Origin: Methanosphaerula palustris E1-9c
Lineage (GTDB): Archaea > Halobacteriota > Methanomicrobia > Methanomicrobiales > Methanospirillaceae
NCBI RefSeq assembly: GCF_000021965.1
Contig: NC_011832.1
Span: 868,001 to 932,000, forward strand
Direction: 5' to 3'
DNA length: 64,000 nt
This document shows, piece by piece, positions 51,060 to 59,582 of this stretch (positions within the stretch are counted from its first letter, which is position 1; each line of letters opens with the position of its first letter). The notes below the pieces were generated by a model. The model was not told the origin of the DNA and made no database searches. It saw nothing but the letters and a program-made list of their open reading frames with translations. Made by a program: the position numbers and the translations under genes.

Positions 51060-52361
51060 ATGTCCTCATATACATTCATAGTGCTTCTGGCGGCGCTGGT
51101 TCTCCTCCTCGCTTCCGGGGGTGTTCTGGCCGCTGACCCCACGACGGCCGCTGGCGAGCCGATTCCGATCACAGGTTGTACGGAGATCACGAATCCCGGC
51201 ACCTACTACCTCGCAAGCGACCTGATCGATCTGGGGTGCGAGACGGCGATATCGGTCCGCTGCTCCAATGTCGTGATCGACGGCCGGAACCACCATGTTG
51301 AGGGGAACGACTCGCCGGCCACGGTCGGAATCGATATCCGCTCCCAACAGGGTAACCCGGGTATCACGAATGTCCTGGTGGAGAACATCCAACTCTCTGG
51401 CTGGGATCAGGGGGTAGTAGTATCTCCCGCAGGGGGTGAAGCCTCACCGCCTCCTTATGTGCGGCTGAACAACGTCCATTCCCAGAACAATACCGAGGGA
51501 TTCGACCTCTGGGGGCCGGGCACCATAACGCTCGATGGCTGCACTGCCACGTCGAACCTCCAGAAAGGGATCCGTGCCGACGGCATCGAAGGCGATCTCG
51601 CGGTTGCCCTGACAGACGTCCAGATCCAGGCGAACGGGGATGATGGGGTCTACGCCCGCTTGACCGGTATGACGATAAACAACTGCCAGATCTCTTTCAA
51701 TGGCTGGCGCACTGCGGAGAGCAGTGGGTTCCGACTCAATAAGGGCTCTGCGATCATCAGGGACAGTCTCTTCGAGCAGAACCGCGGGGCCGGGATCTTC
51801 TTCGAGACCGCGACCAACGGCACGGTTACCGGTACCAAAATCCAGTACAACGGGGTTGGTATCCGGGACTCAAGCGGGGACGGGACCGTGAACATCTACA
51901 ATAATTACTTCCGAAACGACCGGAACGTCGCGCTCGAAGGCCAGGTCGACACCTGGTCCGTCCAGAAACGGGTCGGACCGAACATCGTCGGCGGCCCGTC
52001 GATCGGCGGTAATTACTGGGCCTCCCCGAACTGGACCGGTTTTTCGGAGATGCACCTCGACGTCGATGGAGACGGGTTCTGCGATGAGCAGTTCGTGATC
52101 GATGGCGGCAATGTCGACCACCTTCCCCTCGCGATGCCGCCGGCGATCGTGCCGGGTGGAACCGGAATCCCAACCTCGACGAAACAGGACGGCAGATTTG
52201 ATGATGTGAACGGGAACGGGGTGCTCGACTTCAACGACGTCATCCTCCTCTTCAACCAGATGGACTGGATCCGTGAGAACGAGCCGGTCGCCGGCTTCGA
52301 CTTCAATGGGGACGGTCAGATCACCTTCGCCGACGTTGTCTGGCTCTATGGCATGCTCTGA
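51060..52361 (+). CDS. Secreted right-handed beta-helix protein with dockerin-like domain
   Basis: 433 residues. Signal peptide [20 protein letters not shown]. Residues ~40-300 are parallel beta-helix (NosD/pectate-lyase-like) coils: [61 protein letters not shown]. Residues ~375-433 carry two calcium-loop EF-hand-like repeats, [20 protein letters not shown] and [13 protein letters not shown], a dockerin-type module very like that on the Kelch/PKD protein at 18172, including the shared FNQMDWI stretch. Such a module could dock the protein onto a cohesin-bearing surface scaffold; no cohesin is in the window. Confidence 0.9.
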   Translation: MSSYTFIVLLAALVLLLASGGVLAADPTTAAGEPIPITGCTEITNPGTYYLASDLIDLGCETAISVRCSNVVIDGRNHHVEGNDSPATVGIDIRSQQGNPGITNVLVENIQLSGWDQGVVVSPAGGEASPPPYVRLNNVHSQNNTEGFDLWGPGTITLDGCTATSNLQKGIRADGIEGDLAVALTDVQIQANGDDGVYARLTGMTINNCQISFNGWRTAESSGFRLNKGSAIIRDSLFEQNRGAGIFFETATNGTVTGTKIQYNGVGIRDSSGDGTVNIYNNYFRNDRNVALEGQVDTWSVQKRVGPNIVGGPSIGGNYWASPNWTGFSEMHLDVDGDGFCDEQFVIDGGNVDHLPLAMPPAIVPGGTGIPTSTKQDGRFDDVNGNGVLDFNDVILLFNQMDWIRENEPVAGFDFNGDGQITFADVVWLYGML

Positions 52362-52559
52362 TGGAGCGTATCTCTTTTTTCCTGATGAGACTGGAAAATT
52401 CCCCGATGCCCCTTCGCCCTCACTGCTCCGGCCACCGATGGTCGGCTGTTTGTGGTTTTTTAAGGTCGCTCTGGGGATGGCTTCGGATGCCGATATCCTC
52501 ATCGACCGGGATATGACCGCGAGGTGTGCCCCGCAAAAATGAGGGAGAATGATAGGGCC

Positions 52560-52810
52560 GGCAGCGTGAAGAAGAACGTGCTGCCCTCGCCGGGCGTCGA
52601 CTCGACGCGGACTCTCCCACCATGCCGTTCGACGATCTTCTTGACGATCGCGAGGCCGATCCCGGTCCTTGCATACTCGGCCTTGGGTGTGGAGCCGCTG
52701 GAACATCTGGAAGATCCGATCAAAGAATTCGGGGGCGATCCCAATCCCGTTATCCCCCACCGCAAAACGCCAGCATGTCCCTACCCGCTCGGCCGAGACC
52801 GATATAGCGG
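52560..52810 (-). pseudogene. Sensor histidine kinase C-terminal relic
   Basis: The minus strand reads [40 protein letters not shown], then after a frameshift at ~52682 [20 protein letters not shown] and [19 protein letters not shown]. These are the G1, F and G2 boxes of a HATPase_c domain. The upstream part of the gene is missing and the cut coincides with the start of repeat A copy 5 at 52821. Confidence 0.85.
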
Positions 52811-52820
52811 GGGGACCCCG

Positions 52821-52920
52821 GGCCGGCAACGCCTCTTCGTTCATCGCATGGCAACGACCGGATCCGTGTTGGCGGCCGGTGGCCGCGCCGGCGAGTCGGG
52901 TGAGGAGTCAGCCGGGTTGT
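52821..52920. repeat. Dispersed repeat A, copy 5
   Basis: GGCCGGCAACGCCTCTTCGT, TCATCGCATGGCAACGACCG, GCCGGCGAGTCGGGTGAGGA. It abuts the kinase relic. Confidence 0.85.
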
Positions 52921-53030
52921 GGAAGGAGAGGGGTGGCGGTCTTTGTGAGCAGGGACCGGGGGATTCGGGACCGGCGGTTTTGGGGATGTGTACCTGGTGT
53001 TTTTATTTTTATGTGCCGGGATGGTGATCA

Positions 53031-53600
53031 CTGCATATCAGCAGTTGGTCGCAGCATCTTTGCAGTTTTTGCTGCTGACTTTAGAAGGATAGTGCAGGCC
53101 TTAATTTTAAATCCCGTGGCGGATGCAAGTATTTATTTTTAGTCAGCAGTTTTTCCCGGAGCACACACACCCGCACACGCACTCCACTCATGTGAAGGTG
53201 CGGGGTGCGTGCTCTTCATTTCTGCTGCGTTTAACGATCCTTCTCTCTGTACGCATAATGATGTACCATCCGTTTCCGCAGACGGGGCAGGATTATCGGT
53301 TTTCATGGTCGCAGTTGAAACTGCGTTTATGCTGCGTTTATGCTGCTGATGCTGCTGACAAGTGGTCGACCGCAGATCGTGATCCGGTTCCCTATCTCCG
53401 GGTTCGGCCAATCGACCACCTGGCCGCCGGTTCGCCAGTGCTGATACACCCGGGTTTCACCTGTGTACGAAACAACACGCCGCCGGCCTGTACCCTCACC
53501 GGCCTCGTCCCTGGTGCCGATTGACTTCCCCAGCGTACTGACAGCCCAGCATCTGTCGAGAAGCACGGGTCGGCTGTCGCCCTCCGTCGCGGGAACGGCC
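53031..53600. other. Gene-free stretch
   Basis: No gene is supported. A short low-complexity run, GCTGCGTTTATGCTGCTGATGCTGCTGAC, sits near 53333-53361 (given in words here: GCTG/TTTATGCTG-type iterations). The region separates two copies of repeat A. Confidence 0.45.
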
Positions 53601-53702
53601 GGCCGGCAGCGCCTCTTTGTTCATCGCATGGCAACGACCGGATCCTTGCGTTTGCTGACGGCGGCCATGCCGGCGAGTCGTGCGAGGAGCCGACCGGGTT
53701 GT
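53601..53702. repeat. Dispersed repeat A, copy 6 (reference copy)
   Basis: Best-preserved copy of a ~100-bp element found six times between 44.1 and 53.7 kb, with a faint seventh near 32470. Order of blocks: GGCCGGCAGCGCCTCTTTGT, TCATCGCATGGCAACGACCG, GATCCTTGCG, GCGGCCATGCCGGCGAGTCG, TGCGAGGAGCCGACCGGGTT. GCATGGC (53626-53632) and GCCATGC (53664-53670) can pair as a stem. No reading frame is kept. Confidence 0.85.
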
Positions 53703-53813
53703 CGAGAGGAGGGGTGGCGTTCGTCGTCATCAAGATCTGTGTTTCGTAGGGGAATTTTTCGGTGATTGATTGGGTGTTGTTAACAACAATTTATAGAAAC
53801 AATCCAAAGAAAA

Positions 53814-54614
53814 TTAGTCTAATTGTCCACTGATATGAGCAGTGTACCTTCCGGATTCTGTGATTGAAACGTAAACGCGTGTACCTTCCTTTTTACGATT
53901 CACAAATCCCTGTTTCTCCAGTTTGGATAAAATTGTTTTATCCAATTTCATTAACTGATTGCTCTGCAGAGTCCGCATTCTACTTTTTTCAACTTCATCA
54001 AATAATTCCTCGAATCCCATTACATTTTCTGATTTTAGAAAATCTAAGATCTCCTTCATTTTTTTTCTCTTATTCTCATTACACAAAAAAAGTAAAATTC
54101 TCAAACCGATTGGATCTGGCATTACAATTTGGAAATTACTTAATTTTTCTGTTTTACCTTCTCGACAAATACTTAATCCATGTTTTTGACGAAGAATTTC
54201 TTTTGAGGGGTAATCATCTGAGTGGACATAATAGACATTAGTATCATGAGCCATACCAGCGAGTGTAGCAGCAACTGATGTAAGGCGACCAGCTGCCGAC
54301 ATATTGACAAAAATTCGATTGTTTTGTTTCTTTTCTTTGACTATTATTTTTGATACATTTTTCATTACATCCAGAAGATCAAATAAATCTACTTTAACCA
54401 TTGGTTGGACATCAATTCCTTTGGCGACTAAACTCTTTCTGACTTTTTCATAATAGTAATGTTGTTTTTTGCTCATCTCGTCATCAGAGTTAATATCATT
54501 CCAATTGGTGAGAAGATAAACACGGTCAGCTTTGATTTTTTCAAATGGTTTTATTGCCCGGTCGATTTCGTGACCTAATGGAATAATATGAACAGTTTCT
54601 TCGATGTTCGTCAT
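53814..54614 (-). CDS. CARF-like Rossmann sensor with winged-helix DNA-binding domain
   Basis: 266 residues. Residues ~1-150 are a Rossmann-like fold of the DUF6293/HFX_2341 and CARF type: VHIIPLGHEIDRAIKPFEKI, ADRVYLLTN, RIFVNMSAAGRLTSVAATLA (the ligand-loop region) and TNVYYVHSDDYPSK. Residues ~165-262 are a winged helix: IGLRILLFLCNENKRKKMKE, SRMRTLQSNQLMKLDKTILS, KLEKQGFVNRKKEGTRVYVS. CARF domains bind cyclic oligonucleotides in CRISPR type III signalling; this one diverges from a CBASS, not a CRISPR locus. AT-rich, same island as the CBASS. Four TGCTAA boxes lie just before its ATG. Role as the CBASS regulator is inference. Confidence 0.85.
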   Translation of the reverse strand: MTNIEETVHIIPLGHEIDRAIKPFEKIKADRVYLLTNWNDINSDDEMSKKQHYYYEKVRKSLVAKGIDVQPMVKVDLFDLLDVMKNVSKIIVKEKKQNNRIFVNMSAAGRLTSVAATLAGMAHDTNVYYVHSDDYPSKEILRQKHGLSICREGKTEKLSNFQIVMPDPIGLRILLFLCNENKRKKMKEILDFLKSENVMGFEELFDEVEKSRMRTLQSNQLMKLDKTILSKLEKQGFVNRKKEGTRVYVSITESGRYTAHISGQLD

Positions 54615-54615
54615 A

Positions 54616-54648
54616 TGCTAACAATGCTAAATGTGCTAATTATGCTAA
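54616..54648. promoter_or_regulatory. Array of four TGCTAA boxes at 9-bp spacing
   Basis: TGCTAA occurs at 54616, 54625, 54634 and 54643, exactly 9 bp apart, immediately upstream of the CARF-HTH start codon (54614) and within the 300-bp divergent region shared with the CBASS operon. Regular iterons of this kind usually bind an oligomeric regulator; the CARF-HTH protein is the obvious candidate. The rest of 54649-54914 is AT-rich promoter DNA. Confidence 0.7.
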
Positions 54649-54914
54649 AATAAAACTGTCCATATAAAATTGTGACAAAATATTCTAAGAGGTCATCCCA
54701 AAACTTCCTTTCATCTCCATATCAGCTGATTATAGGTCATTCCATCGGCGAGACAAAGGGTAGTGATTTGTTTTGGGATAAGATCTAAGAAAATTCAATT
54801 ACTCACAATTATCTGAAACGTGGAATCGCGTTTGAAACGAGAAAAGGCCAAGAGCATTGTGTTATCAAGTTGGTGTATTTGATTGACTTCGGTATCTATC
54901 ATAACTAAATTTTT

Positions 54915-55823
54915 ATGGTGAAGAATATGGGAATTTCAGAGAAACAGTTAGAAACTTGGTCTAATCAAGGTGCAATAATTACCTCACAAAAAACACACGA
55001 ATCGATTAGAAATGCATTGAATAATTCAGAACTCCTAAAAGAAAGGAATTATGATGTGTATCTTCAAGGATCTTATCGGAATTCAACAAATATATACGGT
55101 GAGAGTGATGTGGACGTAGTGGTTCAACTGAATTCTGTATATAATTATAACATTTCAGGATTGACACAATCAGCCCAATCAAAATTTCATGAAGAACATG
55201 ATTGTGTTACATATGGATACGAATCATTTCGATCCGATATTCTCAATGTATTAATTGAGTACTATGGGGCTTCGGAAATTGCTGATGGTAATAAGTCAAT
55301 AAAGATAGCAAGGGGGTCTAACAGATTAGCCGCAGATGTCGTTGTATGTACGCAATATCGGTATTATACAAAGTATAATGGAATTAATGATGAGAATTAT
55401 ATTGAGGGTATGGCATTTTATCCGCAAAACGGATGTCAAAAAATTGTAAATTATCCAAAATATCATTTTAACAACGGGGCAAAAAAAAATAATCCTCAAA
55501 ATACGAATGCTTGGTTTAAGCCAGTTGTTAGAATGTTTAAAAATGCTCGAATAAAATTGGTGAATGACGAGAAAATTTCCAAAGGGTTAGCTCCTTCGTA
55601 TTTTTTGGAATGTTTACTCTATAATGTACCGAATTCAAAATTTGGTAAAAACTATTCTGACTCATATCAGAACATTATCAATTGGTTATCTGATTGTAAT
55701 CTTGACGATTTTTTATGCCAACACGGGTTATATAAATTATTTGGATTCTCAACAGAGCAATGGTCAAAAGAGAATGCAGAGACGTTAATTAAAAATTATG
55801 TGGATCTTTGGAAAGATTGGTGA
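54915..55823 (+). CDS. CD-NTase (cGAS/DncV-like nucleotidyltransferase) of a CBASS
   Basis: 302 residues. Nucleotidyltransferase core: YLQGSYRNSTNIYGESDVDV gives the GS (G52, S53) and first two metal Asp residues (D65, D67); NRLAADVVVC gives the third (D141). C-terminal OAS-like helical domain (KPVVRMFKNARIKL, SKGLAPSYFLECLLYN). These enzymes make cyclic di- or trinucleotides on phage infection. ATG 54927 (MGISEKQ...) has GGTGA a few bases upstream and is an equally good start. It overlaps the effector gene by 26 bp. No Cap2/Cap3 or HORMA/TRIP13 genes follow, so this is a minimal type I CBASS. Confidence 0.92.
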   Translation: MVKNMGISEKQLETWSNQGAIITSQKTHESIRNALNNSELLKERNYDVYLQGSYRNSTNIYGESDVDVVVQLNSVYNYNISGLTQSAQSKFHEEHDCVTYGYESFRSDILNVLIEYYGASEIADGNKSIKIARGSNRLAADVVVCTQYRYYTKYNGINDENYIEGMAFYPQNGCQKIVNYPKYHFNNGAKKNNPQNTNAWFKPVVRMFKNARIKLVNDEKISKGLAPSYFLECLLYNVPNSKFGKNYSDSYQNIINWLSDCNLDDFLCQHGLYKLFGFSTEQWSKENAETLIKNYVDLWKDW

Positions 55824-56436
55824 GATTTTGCATTCTTATAGTATAGATACCGATGAAAGGAAAAAAATTCCAATTTATTTAGCAATTGTAAGTGTAGTTC
55901 TGATAGGAATTTTCTCCTATATGATGAGTATCATCAATATCTCACTTCCTTGGTTCCTTGAACCCTTATACCTGAGTGCACCATCTGCAATTACACTTTC
56001 TTTTTTCCTGTCCTTCCATTATGATAAATATCTCTGGAGATTACCAATATTTCAACTATTAGGTATATCTAAAACTCCAAATTTTAACGGAAATTGGTTT
56101 GGAATAATTAATACCTCGTATGATGGTCACAATGAATCACATGATGTAAAAATCAATATTACTCAACAATGGCAAACCATTAGTATTGTTCTCGAAACTC
56201 AATATTCAGCGTCTCATAGTTTTATTGCAGGAATATTGATTAACGAACATCGAGGAATTACCCTTCATTACGGGTATAAAAACGAACCATTTTCGAACGC
56301 TGTTCAAACGATGCATGCACATCGTGGAACAACTTGGTTGATTTTTAATGAAGAAACTGACTCATTAGAAGGAGAGTATTATTCGGGACGAGATAGGATT
56401 ACACATGGAATATTAAAGTTAAAACGTGAAAAATAA
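55798..56436 (+). CDS. Cap15-type two-TM beta-barrel CBASS effector
   Basis: 212 residues. Two membrane helices (IPIYLAIVSVVLIGIFSYMM, ~24-45, and LSAPSAITLSFFLSFHY, ~59-75) are followed by a beta-rich domain that opens with PNFNGNWFGIINTSYDG and continues with HDVKINITQQWQTISIVLET, GITLHYGYKN and LEGEYYSGRDRITHGILKLK. This is the SMODS-associated 2TM-beta layout of Cap15, which oligomerises on binding a cyclic nucleotide and disrupts the membrane. Overlap with the CD-NTase gene ensures coexpression. Confidence 0.85.
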   Translation: MWIFGKIGEILHSYSIDTDERKKIPIYLAIVSVVLIGIFSYMMSIINISLPWFLEPLYLSAPSAITLSFFLSFHYDKYLWRLPIFQLLGISKTPNFNGNWFGIINTSYDGHNESHDVKINITQQWQTISIVLETQYSASHSFIAGILINEHRGITLHYGYKNEPFSNAVQTMHAHRGTTWLIFNEETDSLEGEYYSGRDRITHGILKLKREK

Positions 56437-56635
56437 ACCTAGATATGAGTGAGGAAAAAACCAAATCTGTTTTTTCTTGTTCCTGTATTTGACATATTTT
56501 TTTAACAATCATCAGGTTTGATTTCATGTATATCCAATGAAATTCTCTGAACCGCGCTGTTCGATAGCGGGATATTGTACGACGTTGTTAACTGGATCTA
56601 ATCTCCCTTTCGAGGAGTTCCCCAGAAATGCCTTC

Positions 56636-56719
56636 GAAGAACTCTGATGAGTTCTTCTCAAGCCTTCTCCGTCATAACATCCCAGTCGAATGCACTCGAA
56701 GAACTCTGACGAGTTCTTC
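56636..56719. repeat. Two copies of a GAAGAACTC palindrome
   Basis: GAAGAACTCTGATGAGTTCTTC at 56636-56657 and the same with one base change at 56698-56719, both followed by TCAAGC. Each is a 9-bp inverted repeat around 4 bases. It lies just downstream of hsdS on its strand. The rest of 56437-56635 shows no gene. Confidence 0.6.
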
Positions 56720-56721
56720 TC

Positions 56722-56756
56722 AAGCATTTTCGGTCAGAGTCTGCCCGAAAATGCTT
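56722..56756 (-). terminator. Stem-loop at the end of the hsdRMS operon
   Basis: AAGCATTTTCGG 56722-56733 pairs with CCGAAAATGCTT 56745-56756 (12-bp stem). It spans the hsdS stop codon and could end the operon transcript. Confidence 0.5.
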
Positions 56757-58149
56757 TTATCATCACCGCCTGCGTCAACCGCTCACACCGCCGGCCGGCG
56801 GCCACCACCTCACGCTCGATCGCATCCGCACGCTCAAACAGCAAACCGACACGGCGGACAATCTCGTGCTGTTCGGAAATGGGTGGGAGGGGGATTGGCA
56901 ATTGAGCAATCTTTTTCGTGCTCAATGTGTAGAGCCCAGAAGTTGTGACCGCCGCTCCAGATGACAGCTCACTCCCCAGAGGTGAATTCCAATATAAATT
57001 GACATACTGCGGTAAAAATTTCCTAACCCGTACTCGGATTATATGATTTTGGTGAACACAATTCTCGATTTCTCCATTCCAGATTGCACTTCGACCAATT
57101 TCCGAAAAACTACCATTTCCTTCAACAATTAGAATATCATTTAGTTCTAGGTGGTACCTTTCTAATTCTCCCGCAAATAATTCCATATTTTTTATTTCAT
57201 GAAGATCTAACGATCCTCTTAAAACATTAGCAACTCTAAGGTATGGATAAAAGTTTCTTTGGGGAGCACGCATAGGTTGTTTTTGAATACCGCCACTAAT
57301 ATCGGCAATCTTCTCAATCGTTGACCAGATCCAAGTATTAGGGATCTCTATCGGATTCTCCGTGATATTTACTTTAGAGTCAATTTTAATTTTATTTATT
57401 CCATGTTGAAGTCGATAATTTTGAATATCTTGTAACAATAATTTAGGATCTTCAAAATTATCCTTATCCTCCCTCCACTCCTCCGTCAACCTTCCGGAAC
57501 ACGCAGCCGCCAGCACCGCCTGCCGGAACCGCTTCATGATCAACGGCACCCGGCTCAACCGATCGCCGGCGGCGTCGACGTGCGACAACAGGGCTTCGAT
57601 ACGGGCGACGATGCGCCTCTGTTCGGCGAGCGGGGGGAGGGGGATAACACTCTGTTTGATGAAATCCGTCGGGACTCTTTTTTGGCCGACCGATCCGGTA
57701 AAATGGGATTCCGCTTCATTCCGGAAGGATTTCTGTCTGATGTAATAAAAAAGGTACTCTGGCAGAATTTCACCTCGTGATCTCATCACGTGAAATTCCG
57801 TTGATCCAAAGCCGATCCCGTTCTTCATTCCACGAACGATCGCGGCCTTTCCATTCTCCATGCAGGGAGTGATCTTCGCCATAATCACGTCGCCATCGCG
57901 GAAAGATGTGAAGCCATTTCGTACTTCCAAATATGGTTTGATCTCTGGATTCGTGATCGCTCCCATATCAGCATCAACCGCCGGCATCGGGACGAACGTC
58001 ACCGGCGCATCAGCAGGAAGAAAATCTCTGGGCGGCTTCGGTGGATTTACTTCACATGCATTAAGAATGGTTACTAATTTCCATCCTTCCGGTACCTCGT
58101 CATCAGAAAAACAACGGGGCTCCACGGAAATTGCAACCGTTTTTTTCAT
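56734..58149 (-). CDS. hsdS: Type I restriction-modification specificity subunit HsdS
   Basis: 471 residues. Two target-recognition domains (about 20-160 and 235-385), each followed by a conserved coiled-coil with IPLPPLAEQRRIVARIEALL and IPLPPISEQHEIVRRVGLLF. Each TRD reads one half of the bipartite DNA site. The second TRD, encoded by about 56990-57460, is clearly AT-rich while the flanks are GC-rich, so it was probably swapped in by recombination. The start overlaps the hsdM stop (ATGA-type 4-bp overlap at 58146-58149). Confidence 0.95.
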   Translation of the reverse strand: MKKTVAISVEPRCFSDDEVPEGWKLVTILNACEVNPPKPPRDFLPADAPVTFVPMPAVDADMGAITNPEIKPYLEVRNGFTSFRDGDVIMAKITPCMENGKAAIVRGMKNGIGFGSTEFHVMRSRGEILPEYLFYYIRQKSFRNEAESHFTGSVGQKRVPTDFIKQSVIPLPPLAEQRRIVARIEALLSHVDAAGDRLSRVPLIMKRFRQAVLAAACSGRLTEEWREDKDNFEDPKLLLQDIQNYRLQHGINKIKIDSKVNITENPIEIPNTWIWSTIEKIADISGGIQKQPMRAPQRNFYPYLRVANVLRGSLDLHEIKNMELFAGELERYHLELNDILIVEGNGSFSEIGRSAIWNGEIENCVHQNHIIRVRVRKFLPQYVNLYWNSPLGSELSSGAAVTTSGLYTLSTKKIAQLPIPLPPISEQHEIVRRVGLLFERADAIEREVVAAGRRCERLTQAVMIKAFSGRL

Positions 58150-59582
58150 TGCTTCCCTTCGCTCGCTGCCGAATCCCCATTCTCCAGCAACACCAAAACC
58201 CGCTGAAGCTCGTCCACCGCCAGCCGCAGTTCCCCGATCGCCTCGACCGCTAACTCCTCCGGCTCCGGCAACGAATCCGCATCATCGAGCGAATCATCCT
58301 TCAGCCACTTCAGCGAATCGATCTTGTAGTTCCGCTCCTTCACCTCAGAGATGGGGAACGAGTGCCAGCGGTCCTCCTTCGAGTCCGCTTCACTTCGCTT
58401 CGAGCCGCCGTTCGGGTCGACGCCGTACGCCCGCTCGAACTCCTCGAAGTACGCCGGCGTCAACGGCCGGTCCTTCTTGGTGATCCCCGGCACGTTCGTC
58501 CGGTCGTCGTACACCCAGAGAGTCTCGGTCGGGAACCCCTTCGTAAAGAAGAGCACGTTCGTCTTCGTCCCCGGGGAGTAGGGCGTGAAGGTGCCGTTCG
58601 GGAGCCGGAGGATCGTGTGCAGGTTGCAGTCCTCCATCAGCACCTTGAAGACCTCGCCGGCCGCGTCCGCAAAGAGCACATTGTCCGGCACCACGACCGC
58701 AGCCCGTCCGCCGGGCTTGAGGATCGTCATCACGTGCTGCACGAAGTTCAGCTGCTTGTTGGAGGTCGAGATCGTGAAATCCTCGCGGTCCGGCGCCTGG
58801 TTCGCACCCTTCGTCCCGAACGGCGGGTTCGTCAGCACCACATCGAAGCGCCGGCCGTCCGGGTTCTCGTAGATCGAGTCCCCGAATTTGATCGAGGGTT
58901 CGACATTGTGCAGAAACAGGTTCATCAGCGCAAGCCGGCGGGGACGGGCGACCAGTTCCTGCCCGAAGTACGTCCCCTTCTTCACCCGGAGCGCCACCTC
59001 GCGGTCCAGCGCCCCGCCCTTCGTCTGCTCCAGCAGCCACTCGAACGAGCAGACCAGGAACCCCCCGGTCCCGCACGCAGGATCGCAGATCGTCAGGTCC
59101 GAGCGCTTCCGGGGATCGGGCTTCATGCACCGGACGATCGACTGGATCACGATACGCGGCGTGAAGTACTGCCCGGCCCCCTTCTTCCCCTCGCTCGCCG
59201 CCTTCTCCAGCAGCCCCTCGAACGCCTCCCCCTTCACATCAATATTCAGTTCGGTCCACTCGGTCTCATCGATCAGACCGATCAGACGCTTCAGGTTCAC
59301 CGGGTTCGTGAACTGCGAGAGGGCGCCGGCAAAGATATCGCCGAGCAGCCCGTGCTCTGTCCCGAGTGTCCTGAGCAGATCGACATAGTGATCCGTCAGG
59401 TCCGTCCCTGACCTGGAGACCAGCGCCTTCCAGTCGCAGCCCTCCGGAAGTGCAACACTCCGCTCATCCGCCATCTTGATGAAGAGGAGATAGGTGATCT
59501 GTTCGATGTAATCCCCGTAATCGATCCCGTCATGCCTGAGGGTGTGGCAGAATCCCCATAACTTCTGAACAATATCACTCAA
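58146..59582 (-). CDS. hsdM: Type I restriction-modification DNA N6-adenine methylase HsdM
   Basis: 478 residues. N-terminal HsdM_N helices (DYIEQITYLLFIKMADERSV), then the SAM-binding segment YFTPRIVIQSIVRCMKPDPR with ICDPACGTGGFLVCSFEWLL and the catalytic NPPF motif in DVVLTNPPFGTKG. Methylates host sites as an M2S complex with HsdS and is needed for restriction. Overlaps both neighbours by 4 bp. Confidence 0.97.
   Translation of the reverse strand: MSDIVQKLWGFCHTLRHDGIDYGDYIEQITYLLFIKMADERSVALPEGCDWKALVSRSGTDLTDHYVDLLRTLGTEHGLLGDIFAGALSQFTNPVNLKRLIGLIDETEWTELNIDVKGEAFEGLLEKAASEGKKGAGQYFTPRIVIQSIVRCMKPDPRKRSDLTICDPACGTGGFLVCSFEWLLEQTKGGALDREVALRVKKGTYFGQELVARPRRLALMNLFLHNVEPSIKFGDSIYENPDGRRFDVVLTNPPFGTKGANQAPDREDFTISTSNKQLNFVQHVMTILKPGGRAAVVVPDNVLFADAAGEVFKVLMEDCNLHTILRLPNGTFTPYSPGTKTNVLFFTKGFPTETLWVYDDRTNVPGITKKDRPLTPAYFEEFERAYGVDPNGGSKRSEADSKEDRWHSFPISEVKERNYKIDSLKWLKDDSLDDADSLPEPEELAVEAIGELRLAVDELQRVLVLLENGDSAASEGKQ

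Noticed and set aside
51870-52844. 324-residue minus-strand frame
   Set aside because: Only its first ~45 residues are the kinase relic; the rest is antisense to the dockerin end of the beta-helix protein.
54616-54648. TGCTAA array as a mini CRISPR
   Set aside because: Units are 9 bp with 3-bp spacing differences only; CRISPR repeats are 24-40 bp with unique spacers. No CRISPR array was found in the window although a CARF-type protein is present.
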